Below, in pieces: positions 1 to 7,918 of a DNA stretch of 64,000 bases. Each line of letters opens with the position of its first letter. Within the stretch, counting starts at the first letter, position 1. This DNA comes from Bacillus sp. X1(2014). Its GTDB lineage: Bacteria; Bacillota; Bacilli; Bacillales_B; DSM-18226. The notes under the pieces are model-generated. The model was given only the letters and a program-made list of their open reading frames with translations. It was not told the DNA's origin and did not search any database. Position numbers and translations under genes: made by a program. The stretch spans positions 372,001-436,000 of the forward strand of contig NZ_VEED01000001.1 of assembly GCF_007678255.1 (NCBI RefSeq), given 5' to 3'.

Positions 1-398
1 TTCTTCTCACAAAGTTCGAATAAAACCCCAGATGTCGATTTTGGATGCATGAAAGCAATATTTGCCCCACCTGCCCCAGGTCTTGACTGCCCGTCAATCA
101 TCCGTATCCCTTGTTCCTTCATTTCGCGAATTCTTTCTTCAATCGAGTCCACCCCGAGGGCAACATGGTGAATTCCCTCACCGCGTTTTTCGATAAATTT
201 GGCGATGGCACTTTCTTCTGATGTAGGCTCAAGTAGTTCAAGCTTTGTACTGCCCGCCTTTAAAAAGGCAACTCTTACCTTTTGAGTATCCACCTCTTCG
301 ATTCCAATCAAAGGCAGATTTAACACATCGGTATAAAAAGGAAGCGCTTTCTCGATAGACTTCACCGCAATTCCAATATGGTCGACTTTTTTAATCAT
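1..398 (-). CDS. mce: Methylmalonyl-CoA epimerase, 3' end cut by window edge
   Basis: Epimerises (R)- and (S)-methylmalonyl-CoA, the step between propionyl-CoA carboxylase and methylmalonyl-CoA mutase. The 132 visible residues form a vicinal-oxygen-chelate fold: VDHIGIAV at the N terminus, GEGIHHVALGVDSIEERI in the second half and GVLFELCEK at the visible end. The histidines and the last glutamate are the expected metal ligands. The ATG at 396-398 is preceded by GAGGGG. Family members are about 135-140 residues, so only a few residues and the stop are missing. It is the B. subtilis yqjC equivalent by position, and serves the mutAB genes at 7918-11986. Confidence 0.9.
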   Translation of the reverse strand, partial: MIKKVDHIGIAVKSIEKALPFYTDVLNLPLIGIEEVDTQKVRVAFLKAGSTKLELLEPTSEESAIAKFIEKRGEGIHHVALGVDSIEERIREMKEQGIRMIDGQSRPGAGGANIAFMHPKSTSGVLFELCEK

Positions 399-493
399 TT
401 TTACCCCTCTGTTCTAAATATTAAAATTTATTCGACAATAATCTTATTCGTTAAAAAGTTCATAAATCCTTCCTTAATTACTTAGTTGTTCCG

Positions 494-522
494 TTGTTCA
501 TTTTTGCATTTCCTTGTACAAT
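494..522 (+). promoter_or_regulatory. Probable sigma-A promoter of prli42
   Basis: A -35 box TTGTTC (494-499) and a -10 box TACAAT (517-522) are separated by 17 bp. They lie about 40 bp upstream of the ribosome binding site of the small gene at 561. No experimental support. Confidence 0.5.
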
Positions 523-560
523 ATAAGTAAAGTTTCAAAATGTTAAGGGAGGTACCCATA

Positions 561-656
561 TTGAATAGTAAGAAATCGAGGAAAATCATTGTTTATTTAA
601 TGTTATTTGCTATGCTTGCCTCAACTCTCCTAATAGGAATCGGTTCATTTCTATAG
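561..656 (+). CDS. prli42: Stressosome-associated membrane miniprotein Prli42
   Basis: A 31-codon gene starting with TTG behind a strong ribosome binding site (AAGGGAGGT, 544-552). The product begins MNSKKSRKIIVYLMLFAM and continues with ASTLLIGIGSFL. It has a short basic N terminus (KKSRK) and one hydrophobic helix running to the C terminus. This size and pattern match Prli42, described in Listeria as a membrane tether for the stressosome and conserved in Bacillaceae. It sits between mce and yqjB on the opposite strand to both. A promoter at 494-522 and a long hairpin at 663-704 bracket it. Recognition rests on the residue pattern, not a search. Confidence 0.8.
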   Translation: MNSKKSRKIIVYLMLFAMLASTLLIGIGSFL

Positions 657-662
657 ATAGAT

Positions 663-704
663 ATAGGAAAAGGGACTGTTCAAGCGAACAGTCCCTTTTC
701 CTAT
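663..704. terminator. Bidirectional terminator between prli42 and yqjB
   Basis: A perfect 19-bp inverted repeat with a 4-nt loop (AAGC). The stem includes AAAAGGGACTGTTC and its complement. It lies between the 3' ends of two convergent genes and overlaps the yqjB stop codon. Confidence 0.8.
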
Positions 705-1213
705 TTCATTGCGCCATAGTCTTTTGCAAGTGTCTCATATGATTTTTTTGAAGAAATAACTAATACTTTTGTTCCTAATGGGATGACAGGATATAGAGAG
801 GTAACCACTTCATTTTGAGTTCGGATACAGCCTTGAGAGACATATTTTCCGATTGAAGCAGGCTGATTCGTTCCATGAATGCCATAGGTTCTTCCATCTG
901 TTCCCTTTGCATCAAAGCCAATCCACCTCGCTCCCAGTGGATTCTTAGGATCTCCTCCAGGGATATTCCCTTTCCGAAAATAAGGTTCTTTGGCCTTTAC
1001 CGTAATGGTAAAAAGACCTTCAGGCGTCAGTTCTTGTGTTTTTCCCGTTCCGACACTTACAACCGTCTGTACTTTGTTTTCATTAATAAAAGCCATTTCA
1101 TTTTTACTTTTATTCACAATAAGCAATGGATCGCCTGGCATAGGGTTTGGCCCCAATGGCCAAAGTGGTGACATGAAAAAAGCAATCAGGATTGGCGATA
1201 AAATTTTTATCAA
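701..1213 (-). CDS. yqjB: L,D-transpeptidase (YkuD family), YqjB-like
   Basis: Probable cell-wall enzyme that makes 3-3 cross-links or anchors peptides on peptidoglycan. The N terminus has one hydrophobic segment (ILSPILIAFF) as signal or membrane anchor. The YkuD catalytic region is clear: GIHGTN, then about 10 residues later SQGCIRTQN with the nucleophilic cysteine. The TTG at 1211-1213 is preferred because AGGTGG lies 5 nt upstream; the GTG at 1222 is a few bases from its own purine run. The 24-bp gap to yqjA suggests co-transcription. The yqjB name rests on synteny (yqjA-yqjB-yqjC order). Confidence 0.8.
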   Translation of the reverse strand: MIKILSPILIAFFMSPLWPLGPNPMPGDPLLIVNKSKNEMAFINENKVQTVVSVGTGKTQELTPEGLFTITVKAKEPYFRKGNIPGGDPKNPLGARWIGFDAKGTDGRTYGIHGTNQPASIGKYVSQGCIRTQNEVVTSLYPVIPLGTKVLVISSKKSYETLAKDYGAMK

Positions 1214-1236
1214 AGCAGCCACCTGCCTTTTTTCCC

Positions 1237-2232
1237 CTAGTTTGCTTCAATCTTCTTCTGTTCATTCACTTTAGCCGATGTTTTTATTCCCTTAAATGAA
1301 CTTTTAATAATCAGATATTCGTTCATTTCATTTACTAACTGCAGCAGAGCAGCCCTCGTTTCAAATTCTTCTCTTGTCTTTGGGAGCTCCATTTCCTCAA
1401 ATTCCTTTTTCATTTCTCTTAATTTTTCAAGATAAATATAAGCTGTATTTCCAGGATGGACATTTTCAGAGAGTTCTTCCAGAAACTCAGCTACCATATG
1501 CCCTTGCTTTACCGTCCGGGTAATAGAAGTGACAATTGGTAAGACACGTTCGATAATTTCAAATTGCTTTTGTCTCATTTTAAAATAATGAAAATAAATA
1601 TTCTCATCTCGTAAAAAATGATTTTCAACATCCTGAAGGGCTATGGCTATCGCTTCATCAAGTAAACGAGCACCATCCGTAATCTCTTTTCCATCCCAAT
1701 TACTATCCCCAGTTCGTAAATAACGCACCATTTCAACGAAGATGATTCTAAAATTCTCCTCAATTTCACTTTGATAATCCTTTAGTTTTTTCTCAACGCT
1801 TGGCATATAAAGATTAATAAGTAGTGCGACTCCAATACCAATGGTGATTACCCCGAGCTCATTAAAAAAAATTGCCAGTGTTATTTTTTTTGCCATATAA
1901 ATATGTAAAATAATAACACTACTCGTCACAATTCCATCAGGCGCCTTCAGCATCACTATCGTTGGTATAAAGAAAAATAACATAACCCCTATAACAATGG
2001 GATGATAGGAGATTCCTTCAAAAAAAACGGCCGAAAAAGGCATCGCTAATACACAGGCTAAAAAACGAGCCCATGCCGTTCTGAGCGACCTCCGCTTTGT
2101 CACCTGGATACATAATATGGTAAGTATTCCTGCAGAAGCAAAGTTCTGCAGTCCTAACTGCTGAGCAAGTAAAATTGAAATGGCTGTCCCAACAGCTGTT
2201 TTAATTGTCCGATATCCAATCCGAAATTTCAT
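1237..2232 (-). CDS. yqjA: Aromatic acid exporter family (FUSC-like) membrane protein YqjA
   Basis: A 331-residue protein. The first ~150 residues are hydrophobic and form several membrane segments. The remaining cytoplasmic half is charged and probably helical, including EKLREMKKEFEEMELPK. This architecture fits the aromatic acid exporter / UPF0421 family, whose B. subtilis member is YqjA. The substrate is unknown. The ATG at 2232 follows GGAGAGG. It lies between artR and yqjB exactly as in B. subtilis, but a GC-rich repeat (2262-2442) lies just upstream and may carry or disturb its promoter. Confidence 0.82.
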   Translation of the reverse strand: MKFRIGYRTIKTAVGTAISILLAQQLGLQNFASAGILTILCIQVTKRRSLRTAWARFLACVLAMPFSAVFFEGISYHPIVIGVMLFFFIPTIVMLKAPDGIVTSSVIILHIYMAKKITLAIFFNELGVITIGIGVALLINLYMPSVEKKLKDYQSEIEENFRIIFVEMVRYLRTGDSNWDGKEITDGARLLDEAIAIALQDVENHFLRDENIYFHYFKMRQKQFEIIERVLPIVTSITRTVKQGHMVAEFLEELSENVHPGNTAYIYLEKLREMKKEFEEMELPKTREEFETRAALLQLVNEMNEYLIIKSSFKGIKTSAKVNEQKKIEAN

Positions 2233-2261
2233 AGTTACCTCTCCAAATTATAAAAAAATAG

Positions 2262-2442
2262 GCTGTGTTAAACTTGTCTGTTGATTTCCGCTCCATGTGC
2301 TTCGCTTTCCGCGGGCGTGCCGGGGAGCCTCCTCGGCGCTGCGCGCCTGTGGGGTCTCCCCTGCCCCGTACTCCCGCAGGAGTCTCGCGCATTCCGCTCC
2401 AATCAACAGAGTGTGTAAATCAACATTTAGCTTTAACACAGC
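2262..2442. repeat. GC-rich interspersed repeat with nested inverted ends (MITE-like)
   Basis: A 181-bp block far richer in G+C than its surroundings. The outer ends are an 11-bp perfect inverted repeat: GCTGTGTTAAA (2262-2272) and TTTAACACAGC (2432-2442). Inside is a second pair, TCTGTTGATT (2277-2286) and AATCAACAGA (2401-2410). The core includes CGCGGGCGTGCCGGGGAG and can fold into stems such as GCCGGGG against CCCCG. I recall very similar cores scattered through several Bacillus genomes. Short open frames inside it are not genes. Only one copy is seen in this window. Confidence 0.7.
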
Positions 2443-2452
2443 AAAAAAATAA

Positions 2453-2477
2453 AAAGATGATCGTTAAGACCATCTTT
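2453..2477 (-). terminator. Rho-independent terminator of artPQR
   Basis: On the minus strand AAAGATGGTC, loop TTAAC and GATCATCTTT form a 10-bp stem with one G-U pair, followed by a T-rich tract. It lies 60 bp past the artR stop and abuts the repeat element. Confidence 0.7.
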
Positions 2478-2537
2478 AGCATATCCCTATTAAAGCATTC
2501 TTTTGCAAGAATGTCTCATATTTATGATTGCGATTCT

Positions 2538-3260
2538 TTACAATACTTTTTCTAAAAAGTCCTTTGCCCTGGCAGTCCGTGGGTTATTAAAGAATTCATC
2601 AGGAGATCCTTCTTCTAATAATACCCCTTCATCAAGGAAGATAATCCGGTCAGAAACTTCACGAGCAAAACCCATTTCATGGGTAACGATGGCCATGGTC
2701 ATTCCTGTTTGCGCAAGATCCTTCATTACATTAAGTACTTCTTTTACCATTTCTGGGTCAAGTGCGGATGTAGGCTCATCAAATAACATTAACTTCGGTT
2801 CCATTGCGAGTGCACGAGCGATCGCCACACGCTGCTTCTGTCCACCAGATAAATTATTCGGAAAGGCTTTTTCTTTATCGGTAAGACCAACGCGTGCAAG
2901 CAATTCCCGGGCTTTTTTCTCAGCAAGTTCCCGCGATTCGCCCTTTACTTTCATCGGTGCATAAGTTAAGTTATCCAAAACCGACAGATGAGGAAATAGA
3001 TAAAAGTGTTGAAAAACCATGCCGATTTGTTCACGCACTTTCATGATATTCGTTTTGCTATCGGTAAGCTCTTGATTATTAATCCAAACTTTCCCTTTGG
3101 TTGGTGTCTCTAACAAATTTAAGCAGCGAAGAAAGGTAGATTTACCAGAACCCGATGGTCCAATAATCGAGACAACTTCCCCACTATCAATATTTGTAGA
3201 AATATTTTTTAATACTTCGTTATTGCCGAACTGTTTATAGAGGTTTTCCACTTTAATCAC
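2538..3260 (-). CDS. artR: Arginine ABC transporter ATP-binding protein ArtR
   Basis: The ATPase of a polar amino acid importer, bound to the inner face of the membrane permease. The 240 residues show Walker [10 protein letters not shown], the signature [15 protein letters not shown] and Walker [13 protein letters not shown], followed by the switch histidine in [13 protein letters not shown]. It overlaps artQ by 8 bp, so the two are translationally coupled. B. subtilis YqiZ/ArtR is the same size and has the same neighbours. The ARG box upstream of artP supports arginine or a related substrate. Confidence 0.9.
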   Translation of the reverse strand: MIKVENLYKQFGNNEVLKNISTNIDSGEVVSIIGPSGSGKSTFLRCLNLLETPTKGKVWINNQELTDSKTNIMKVREQIGMVFQHFYLFPHLSVLDNLTYAPMKVKGESRELAEKKARELLARVGLTDKEKAFPNNLSGGQKQRVAIARALAMEPKLMLFDEPTSALDPEMVKEVLNVMKDLAQTGMTMAIVTHEMGFAREVSDRIIFLDEGVLLEEGSPDEFFNNPRTARAKDFLEKVL

Positions 3261-3912
3261 TGTACTTCAGCCTCCGTTCAAACCGTTTACCTGCCAAAGT
3301 AAGCACCATAACTAAAATCCAATAGATGAAACCAACAAAAATTAATGGTTCAAAATTTCGATACGTATCCGCTCCAACAACCTGTGCACGGCGCATCAAG
3401 TCTAAATAACCAATCGTCGAGACAATGGCTGATTCTTTGGTTAAGGTAATAAATTCATTCATAAGTGCAGGTAAAATATTTTTTAATGCTTGTGGTAAGA
3501 TCAAGTCCTTCATCATAAGACGATAAGGAACTCCTAGTGCTTGGGCTGCTTCAGTTTGACCTTTATCAACTGCTTGAATTCCGGCCCTGATAATCTCCGA
3601 AACATAAGCGGATGAATTTAAGCCAAAAGCTAAGATGGATGATAAAAAGGGTGAAATGTCATATCCCGTTAATTGCGGAATAGCAAAATAAATTAACATC
3701 AATTGTAAAATTAACGGTGTCCCACGAAAAATAGATGTATATAGATCCCCAAACCAATTTAATGCTTTGATTCGTGAAATTTTACATAAAGCTAAAATTG
3801 TACCAAGAATAAAACCTAATATTATAGAAATAATAACAAATTTTAATGTAACCCATATTCCCTCTAAAATAAAAGGAATATAAGGCACAATTTGGCTAAA
3901 GTCCAAATTCAT
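3253..3912 (-). CDS. artQ: Arginine ABC transporter permease ArtQ
   Basis: A 219-residue integral membrane subunit of the His/Glu/Gln-type permease family. It has about five hydrophobic segments. The EAA loop that contacts the ATPase reads [34 protein letters not shown] is typical of this family near the first third. Order artP-artQ-artR and overlap with artR show a single operon. Corresponds to B. subtilis YqiY by synteny. Confidence 0.9.
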   Translation of the reverse strand: MNLDFSQIVPYIPFILEGIWVTLKFVIISIILGFILGTILALCKISRIKALNWFGDLYTSIFRGTPLILQLMLIYFAIPQLTGYDISPFLSSILAFGLNSSAYVSEIIRAGIQAVDKGQTEAAQALGVPYRLMMKDLILPQALKNILPALMNEFITLTKESAIVSTIGYLDLMRRAQVVGADTYRNFEPLIFVGFIYWILVMVLTLAGKRFERRLKYSD

Positions 3913-3974
3913 GCCTTACACCTCACTTTATAATTTTCTTTGCAGCACTAGTCTTGTTGAAATTCAGTTTATGC

Positions 3975-4751
3975 TTATTGCTGGTCTTTTAACCACTTGT
4001 CCTTTAATTCTTGGAGTTTTCCATTCTCCTCCATGTCTTTAAGAACTTTATTTACTTTTTCAGTTAAGTCACTGCCTTTTGGAAAAGCAACAGCCATACC
4101 AGGAGAACTTGTTGTCGGATCATCAAATCCGCCTAAACCTTGTTCTTTTATATATCCGGTTGCAACTGATTTATCCATATAAGCAACCTGGATGCGATTT
4201 GATAATAGCTCTTGAATTAATGTTGTTGCATTATCTAATGGCTTTAGTGTAAAATCAACCTTTTTTTGAAGAGTTTTTGCACCCTCTTCTTGAATGGTTC
4301 CTAACTGTACTCCCACTGTTTTTCCTTTAAGATCCTCGATTGTTTTGATATTAGAATCTTTTAGAGTGATAAACATCTCACCTGAATGGTTATATGCTGT
4401 TGAGAAATCAACATTTTGCTTGCGCTTTTCTGTTGCAGACATACCAGCAAGTACCATGTCCACACGTTTTGCCTGTAATGCACCGATTAACCCATCAAAC
4501 TTCATGTCTTTTATATCTAGTTTGTAACCTAATTCTTTAGCAATGGCATTAGCTAAATCAATATCAAAGCCCTCGACCTTACCTGAAGGGTCTCTTGATT
4601 CAAATGGAGCAAAATCAGCTGAAGTAGCCATTGTTAATACTTTCTTATTTGCTGTCTTTTCTCCATTTGCCCCGTCTTTATTATTCTGTCCACAAGCAGC
4701 TAAAACCACTAATGTTAAAATCATCGTAAAAAATAAAACTGTTTTTTTCAT
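3975..4751 (-). CDS. artP: Arginine-binding lipoprotein ArtP
   Basis: Extracellular solute-binding protein of the importer. The signal peptide ends in a lipobox (VVLAAC), so cysteine 20 is expected to be lipidated. The mature domain has the family pattern FAPFESRDPSGKVEGFDIDLANAI near the N terminus and DMVLAGMSATEKRKQNVDFS further on. Length 258 residues is normal. First gene of the operon; a perfect ARG-box-like palindrome lies 41-56 bp upstream of its start. Substrate is inferred from synteny with yqiX and from that operator. Confidence 0.88.
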   Translation of the reverse strand: MKKTVLFFTMILTLVVLAACGQNNKDGANGEKTANKKVLTMATSADFAPFESRDPSGKVEGFDIDLANAIAKELGYKLDIKDMKFDGLIGALQAKRVDMVLAGMSATEKRKQNVDFSTAYNHSGEMFITLKDSNIKTIEDLKGKTVGVQLGTIQEEGAKTLQKKVDFTLKPLDNATTLIQELLSNRIQVAYMDKSVATGYIKEQGLGGFDDPTTSSPGMAVAFPKGSDLTEKVNKVLKDMEENGKLQELKDKWLKDQQ

Positions 4752-4791
4752 GATGTATCCTCCTATGATTAAATATATCGCTTATTTTGTT

Positions 4792-4807
4792 TTGAATTTT
4801 TATTCAA
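4792..4807. promoter_or_regulatory. ARG box (AhrC/ArgR operator) upstream of artP
   Basis: Perfect 16-bp palindromic arms on the minus strand: TTGAATAAAAATTCAA. It matches the published B. subtilis ARG box CATGAATAAAAATKCAAK at every position from TGAAT to TCAA. The regulator AhrC is encoded in this window at 28116-28565. Confidence 0.7.
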
Positions 4808-4916
4808 CAAAACGAATATTAACACATAGATTTTATTTTGAAAAGATGTTTTTCCAATATAAAAATTTTCTAAAGATTCTGCACTCGACTATATTAAGAT
4901 AATATTAATAAACATA

Positions 4917-4949
4917 TAAAAAGCACCTCTCCTGAGAAGAGATGCCTTT
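4917..4949 (-). terminator. Terminator of the M20 peptidase gene
   Basis: On the minus strand GGCATCTCTT pairs with GAGAGGTGC and is followed by TTTTT. It starts 10 bp past the stop codon of the gene at 4959. Confidence 0.7.
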
Positions 4950-4958
4950 AGAAAAAAG

Positions 4959-6125
4959 TTAGTTTACTTCTGTTTGACTAAATTCATTTTTCATTTTTTC
5001 CAACGCTTCTTTGTTAGTTATTAAATCATATCCAGTTAATGCAAGAGCCAATGCTCCTCTTGAAAGAATCTGGTGGGAGTTATCAGTGATTGTTAAGTCG
5101 GCAAATTCCCTTGTATGAGCAATTAATCCAGGCGAATCAAGACCAATATAAGGATGAATGGCTGGCACAACATGACTGACATTTCCCATATCAATGGAAC
5201 CATAGGAGTCTTTCGCTTTCTTTACCTGCTTAACACCGGTAGTTAACAGATTGGCAGTAAATAGCTGAGACAGCGTTTGATTGGTCACCATATTATCATA
5301 GCTTAATTCATAATTTTCGATATGCACCTCTGCCCCTGTCATCGAAGATGCCCCTTTTGCAATGCCAATTACCTTTTGAACCACTTCATTTAGATAGCTG
5401 CGATCCTTGGCACGAACATAAAACTGAGCTACGGCTTTATCTGGGACGATATTCGCTGCTACTCCGCCTTCTTTAATAATTCCATGGATCCTAACATCTG
5501 AAGTTACATGTTGACGAAGCGCATTGATCCCATTAAATAATTGAATGACTGCATCCAGTGCATTAATTCCCATCTCTGGGGAAGCCGCTGCATGACTGGT
5601 CCTGCCACGGAAATCAAACTGAATCGCATCCATTGCTAGAGACTCACCACTTTCATAGGATTCATCAGCAGGATGTAAAATCATCGCAGCATCGATATCA
5701 TCAAAAATGCCTTGTTCAGCCATCGGCACTTTTGCACCATTTGTTTCTTCAGCAGGTGTTCCTAAGACAACCACACGCCCGCCAATTTCATCTACTACTT
5801 TACTTAGTGTTACTCCAGCCCCGGCACTCATCGTCCCGATCAAATTATGGCCGCATCCATGCCCAACCTCAGGCAACGCGTCGTATTCAGATAAATAAGC
5901 AATCGTTGGGCCATCTTTCTTGCTATCATAAACGGCTTTAAAGGATGTTGGCCTGCCAACGATTCCCTTTTCTACAACAAAATTATGTTCTTCAAGGAAC
6001 TCTATTAACCGTTTACTAGATTCAAATTCTTGATCCCCTAATTCGGGATGATTGTACAGTGTATCACTAATCTCCCATAATCTATTTTGAATTTTTTCTA
6101 AATAATTTTTTAATACATTTTTCAT
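4959..6125 (-). CDS. M20 family metallopeptidase / amidohydrolase
   Basis: A 388-residue zinc hydrolase of the M20 family, closest in style to aminoacylase / aminobenzoyl-glutamate hydrolase-type members. Metal-binding motifs are visible: GHGCGHN, AEETNGAKVPM and, later, the dimerisation-domain segment FRGRTSHAA. The C-terminal metal-binding region includes GSIDMGNVSHVVPAIHP. No signal peptide, so cytoplasmic. Natural substrate cannot be told from sequence. It stands alone between its own terminator (4917-4949) and the brxB terminator. I do not recall an equivalent at this place in B. subtilis. Confidence 0.82.
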   Translation of the reverse strand: MKNVLKNYLEKIQNRLWEISDTLYNHPELGDQEFESSKRLIEFLEEHNFVVEKGIVGRPTSFKAVYDSKKDGPTIAYLSEYDALPEVGHGCGHNLIGTMSAGAGVTLSKVVDEIGGRVVVLGTPAEETNGAKVPMAEQGIFDDIDAAMILHPADESYESGESLAMDAIQFDFRGRTSHAAASPEMGINALDAVIQLFNGINALRQHVTSDVRIHGIIKEGGVAANIVPDKAVAQFYVRAKDRSYLNEVVQKVIGIAKGASSMTGAEVHIENYELSYDNMVTNQTLSQLFTANLLTTGVKQVKKAKDSYGSIDMGNVSHVVPAIHPYIGLDSPGLIAHTREFADLTITDNSHQILSRGALALALTGYDLITNKEALEKMKNEFSQTEVN

Positions 6126-6202
6126 GATGAAAAACTCCTCTAAATTATGATTAAAATTACGAAATAATTAATAAATATACATTAAAAAATTCATTTCGAC
6201 AA

Positions 6203-6240
6203 GAAAAAAAGCCAAATCAATTTATGATTTTGGCTTTTTT
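6203..6240. terminator. Terminator downstream of brxB
   Basis: AAAGCCAAAATCA and its complement around TAAAT form a stem with A and T runs on both sides, so it can act in both directions. It lies 13-50 bp past the brxB stop. Confidence 0.75.
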
Positions 6241-6252
6241 CTTATTCGCTTA

Positions 6253-6690
6253 TTATACTTCTTCACAATGTTGATCAAATTCATTTTGAAGTTTGGATAC
6301 AACTGTTGCAGGATCATAGCCCTCTATTTGATGTCTTTCCACCATTGAAATAATCTTACCATCCTTTAAAAGGGCAAATGACGGTGAGGATGGTGGATAA
6401 CCAGTGAAATAGCTTCTTGCCTTTTCAGTTGCTTCCTTATCTTGTCCTGCAAAAACAGTAACAAAGTGATCAGGGCGCTTATCATAATGAAGGGCATGTG
6501 CTGCTGCAGGACGCGCCACGCCGCCCGCACAACCACAGACAGAATTAATCATAACTAATGTAGTCCCTTTTTGGTCAAGTGCTGCTTCCACTTCCTCAGG
6601 TGTTTTCAGTTCTTTATATCCGGCAGACACGATTTCTTGGCGTGCCTGTTTCACAACATCATTCATAAAGAAATTAAAATCCATGCTCAT
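6253..6690 (-). CDS. brxB: Bacilliredoxin BrxB (YqiW)
   Basis: Removes bacillithiol from S-bacillithiolated proteins in the cytoplasm. The active site is the CGC motif in [18 protein letters not shown], with [20 protein letters not shown] and [18 protein letters not shown] after it, as in B. subtilis YqiW. The start ATG at 6690 is 8 nt behind AGGAG, giving 145 residues ([13 protein letters not shown]); the GTG upstream lies inside the ribosome binding site. It stands between meaB and the M20 gene; in B. subtilis yqiW sits between bkdB and the art operon, so the position is conserved. Confidence 0.93.
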   Translation of the reverse strand: MSMDFNFFMNDVVKQARQEIVSAGYKELKTPEEVEAALDQKGTTLVMINSVCGCAGGVARPAAAHALHYDKRPDHFVTVFAGQDKEATEKARSYFTGYPPSSPSFALLKDGKIISMVERHQIEGYDPATVVSKLQNEFDQHCEEV

Positions 6691-6802
6691 TAAATTCACT
6701 CCTTTGATTTATGCCTATACCTACATATTAACAGTAAAAATATGTTTTTTTCAAATATAGAATCTTAATACTTTAGAAGAATTTAATGGCAGCTTCACTT
6801 TT

Positions 6803-7918
6803 CTACCCTAAATAAATAGTAAATAACTCATCAACAGCTGTAGCCACTGTCTTTTCTCCAGCAATCACTTCATATTCTAAAATAGATAGGGCACTTTTCA
6901 CACCATTATGATGAAAAAAATGAAATTGAAGTTGGTCAGTAATCAGCGAATAGAGCCATTCTTTCGCCTGGGTTCTTCTTCTTTCAAATAGCACACCGGA
7001 TGTTTTACCTTTTTGCTCAAAGGATTGAATGACATTCCAAATTTCGCTTATCCCCTCTTGAGTCAACGAAGAACATGTATAGGCTTTAGTAGCCCAGCCC
7101 TTTGTAGCGGGATGAAGAAAATGAAGGATACGATTATACTCTTTTCTCGTTTGCTCAGCGATTTGTTTGTTCTCCCCATCCGCTTTATGAACAAGGACGG
7201 CATCAGCCAATTCCATAATCCCTTTTTTCATCCCTTGCAATTCGTCGCCCGCACCTGTAAGAACTAACAGCATGAAAAAGTCTACCATATCTCTAATAAT
7301 CACTTCACTTTGCCCAACCCCAACTGTTTCGATTAAGATGACATCAAAACCGGCTGCCTCACAAATTAGCATGGCCTCTCTCGTCTTGCGATGAACCCCG
7401 CCTAGTTTTCCTGCGGTAGGAGAAGGACGGATAAAGGCACGAGGGTTCCTTGATAACTGCTCCATCCTTGTTTTGTCTCCAAGGATACTGCCGCCGCTTA
7501 TGCTTGAGCTTGGGTCAATGGCTAATACCGCTACACGATGTCCTAAGCTGCAAAGGTACGTACCAAAGGTTTCAATAAAGGTACTTTTCCCTGCACCGGG
7601 AACACCTGTTATTCCAATTCGGATAGCTGTCCCACTTTTAGGCAGGAGTTTCTGCAGGAGCTGTTGTGCTTTTTGAAAATGCTGCTCTGCATTGCTCTCA
7701 ACAAGCGTAATCGCCCTAGCTAAAAGACTCCTATCGCCCCTTATGACTCCCTCATAAAGCTCTTCCACCGCCGGTTCAGAACTTTTGCGCTTTTGAAAAC
7801 GGATATTTGGTTGGATGGATGATGCTTGACTCTCTTGCTCTTGACCTTTTCTTATCACACTTGAGCATTTATCTGGTTCGTTTGGATCGCTCCATTCCGG
7901 CTTTTGATCATGAGACAT
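6803..7918 (-). CDS. meaB: Methylmalonyl-CoA mutase-associated GTPase MeaB
   Basis: P-loop GTPase that protects and reloads methylmalonyl-CoA mutase with adenosylcobalamin. Walker A is GVPGAGKSTFIE; other GTPase parts are AIDPSS, ILIETVGVGQSE and LVHKADGEN. The N-terminal ~45 residues are charged and poorly conserved. 371 residues. Its ATG overlaps the mutB stop by one base (TAATG), which shows translational coupling and the same operon. Often annotated as ArgK; the mutase context makes MeaB the right reading. Confidence 0.92.
   Translation of the reverse strand: MSHDQKPEWSDPNEPDKCSSVIRKGQEQESQASSIQPNIRFQKRKSSEPAVEELYEGVIRGDRSLLARAITLVESNAEQHFQKAQQLLQKLLPKSGTAIRIGITGVPGAGKSTFIETFGTYLCSLGHRVAVLAIDPSSSISGGSILGDKTRMEQLSRNPRAFIRPSPTAGKLGGVHRKTREAMLICEAAGFDVILIETVGVGQSEVIIRDMVDFFMLLVLTGAGDELQGMKKGIMELADAVLVHKADGENKQIAEQTRKEYNRILHFLHPATKGWATKAYTCSSLTQEGISEIWNVIQSFEQKGKTSGVLFERRRTQAKEWLYSLITDQLQFHFFHHNGVKSALSILEYEVIAGEKTVATAVDELFTIYLG

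Noticed and set aside
2201..2555. Short open frames across the GC-rich repeat on both strands
   Set aside because: They are translations of a palindromic repeat, have no ribosome binding sites and no protein-like pattern.
5633..5941. Plus-strand frames of about 60-150 codons opposite the large minus-strand genes
   Set aside because: They mirror coding sequence of the real genes, lack ribosome binding sites and show low-complexity composition.
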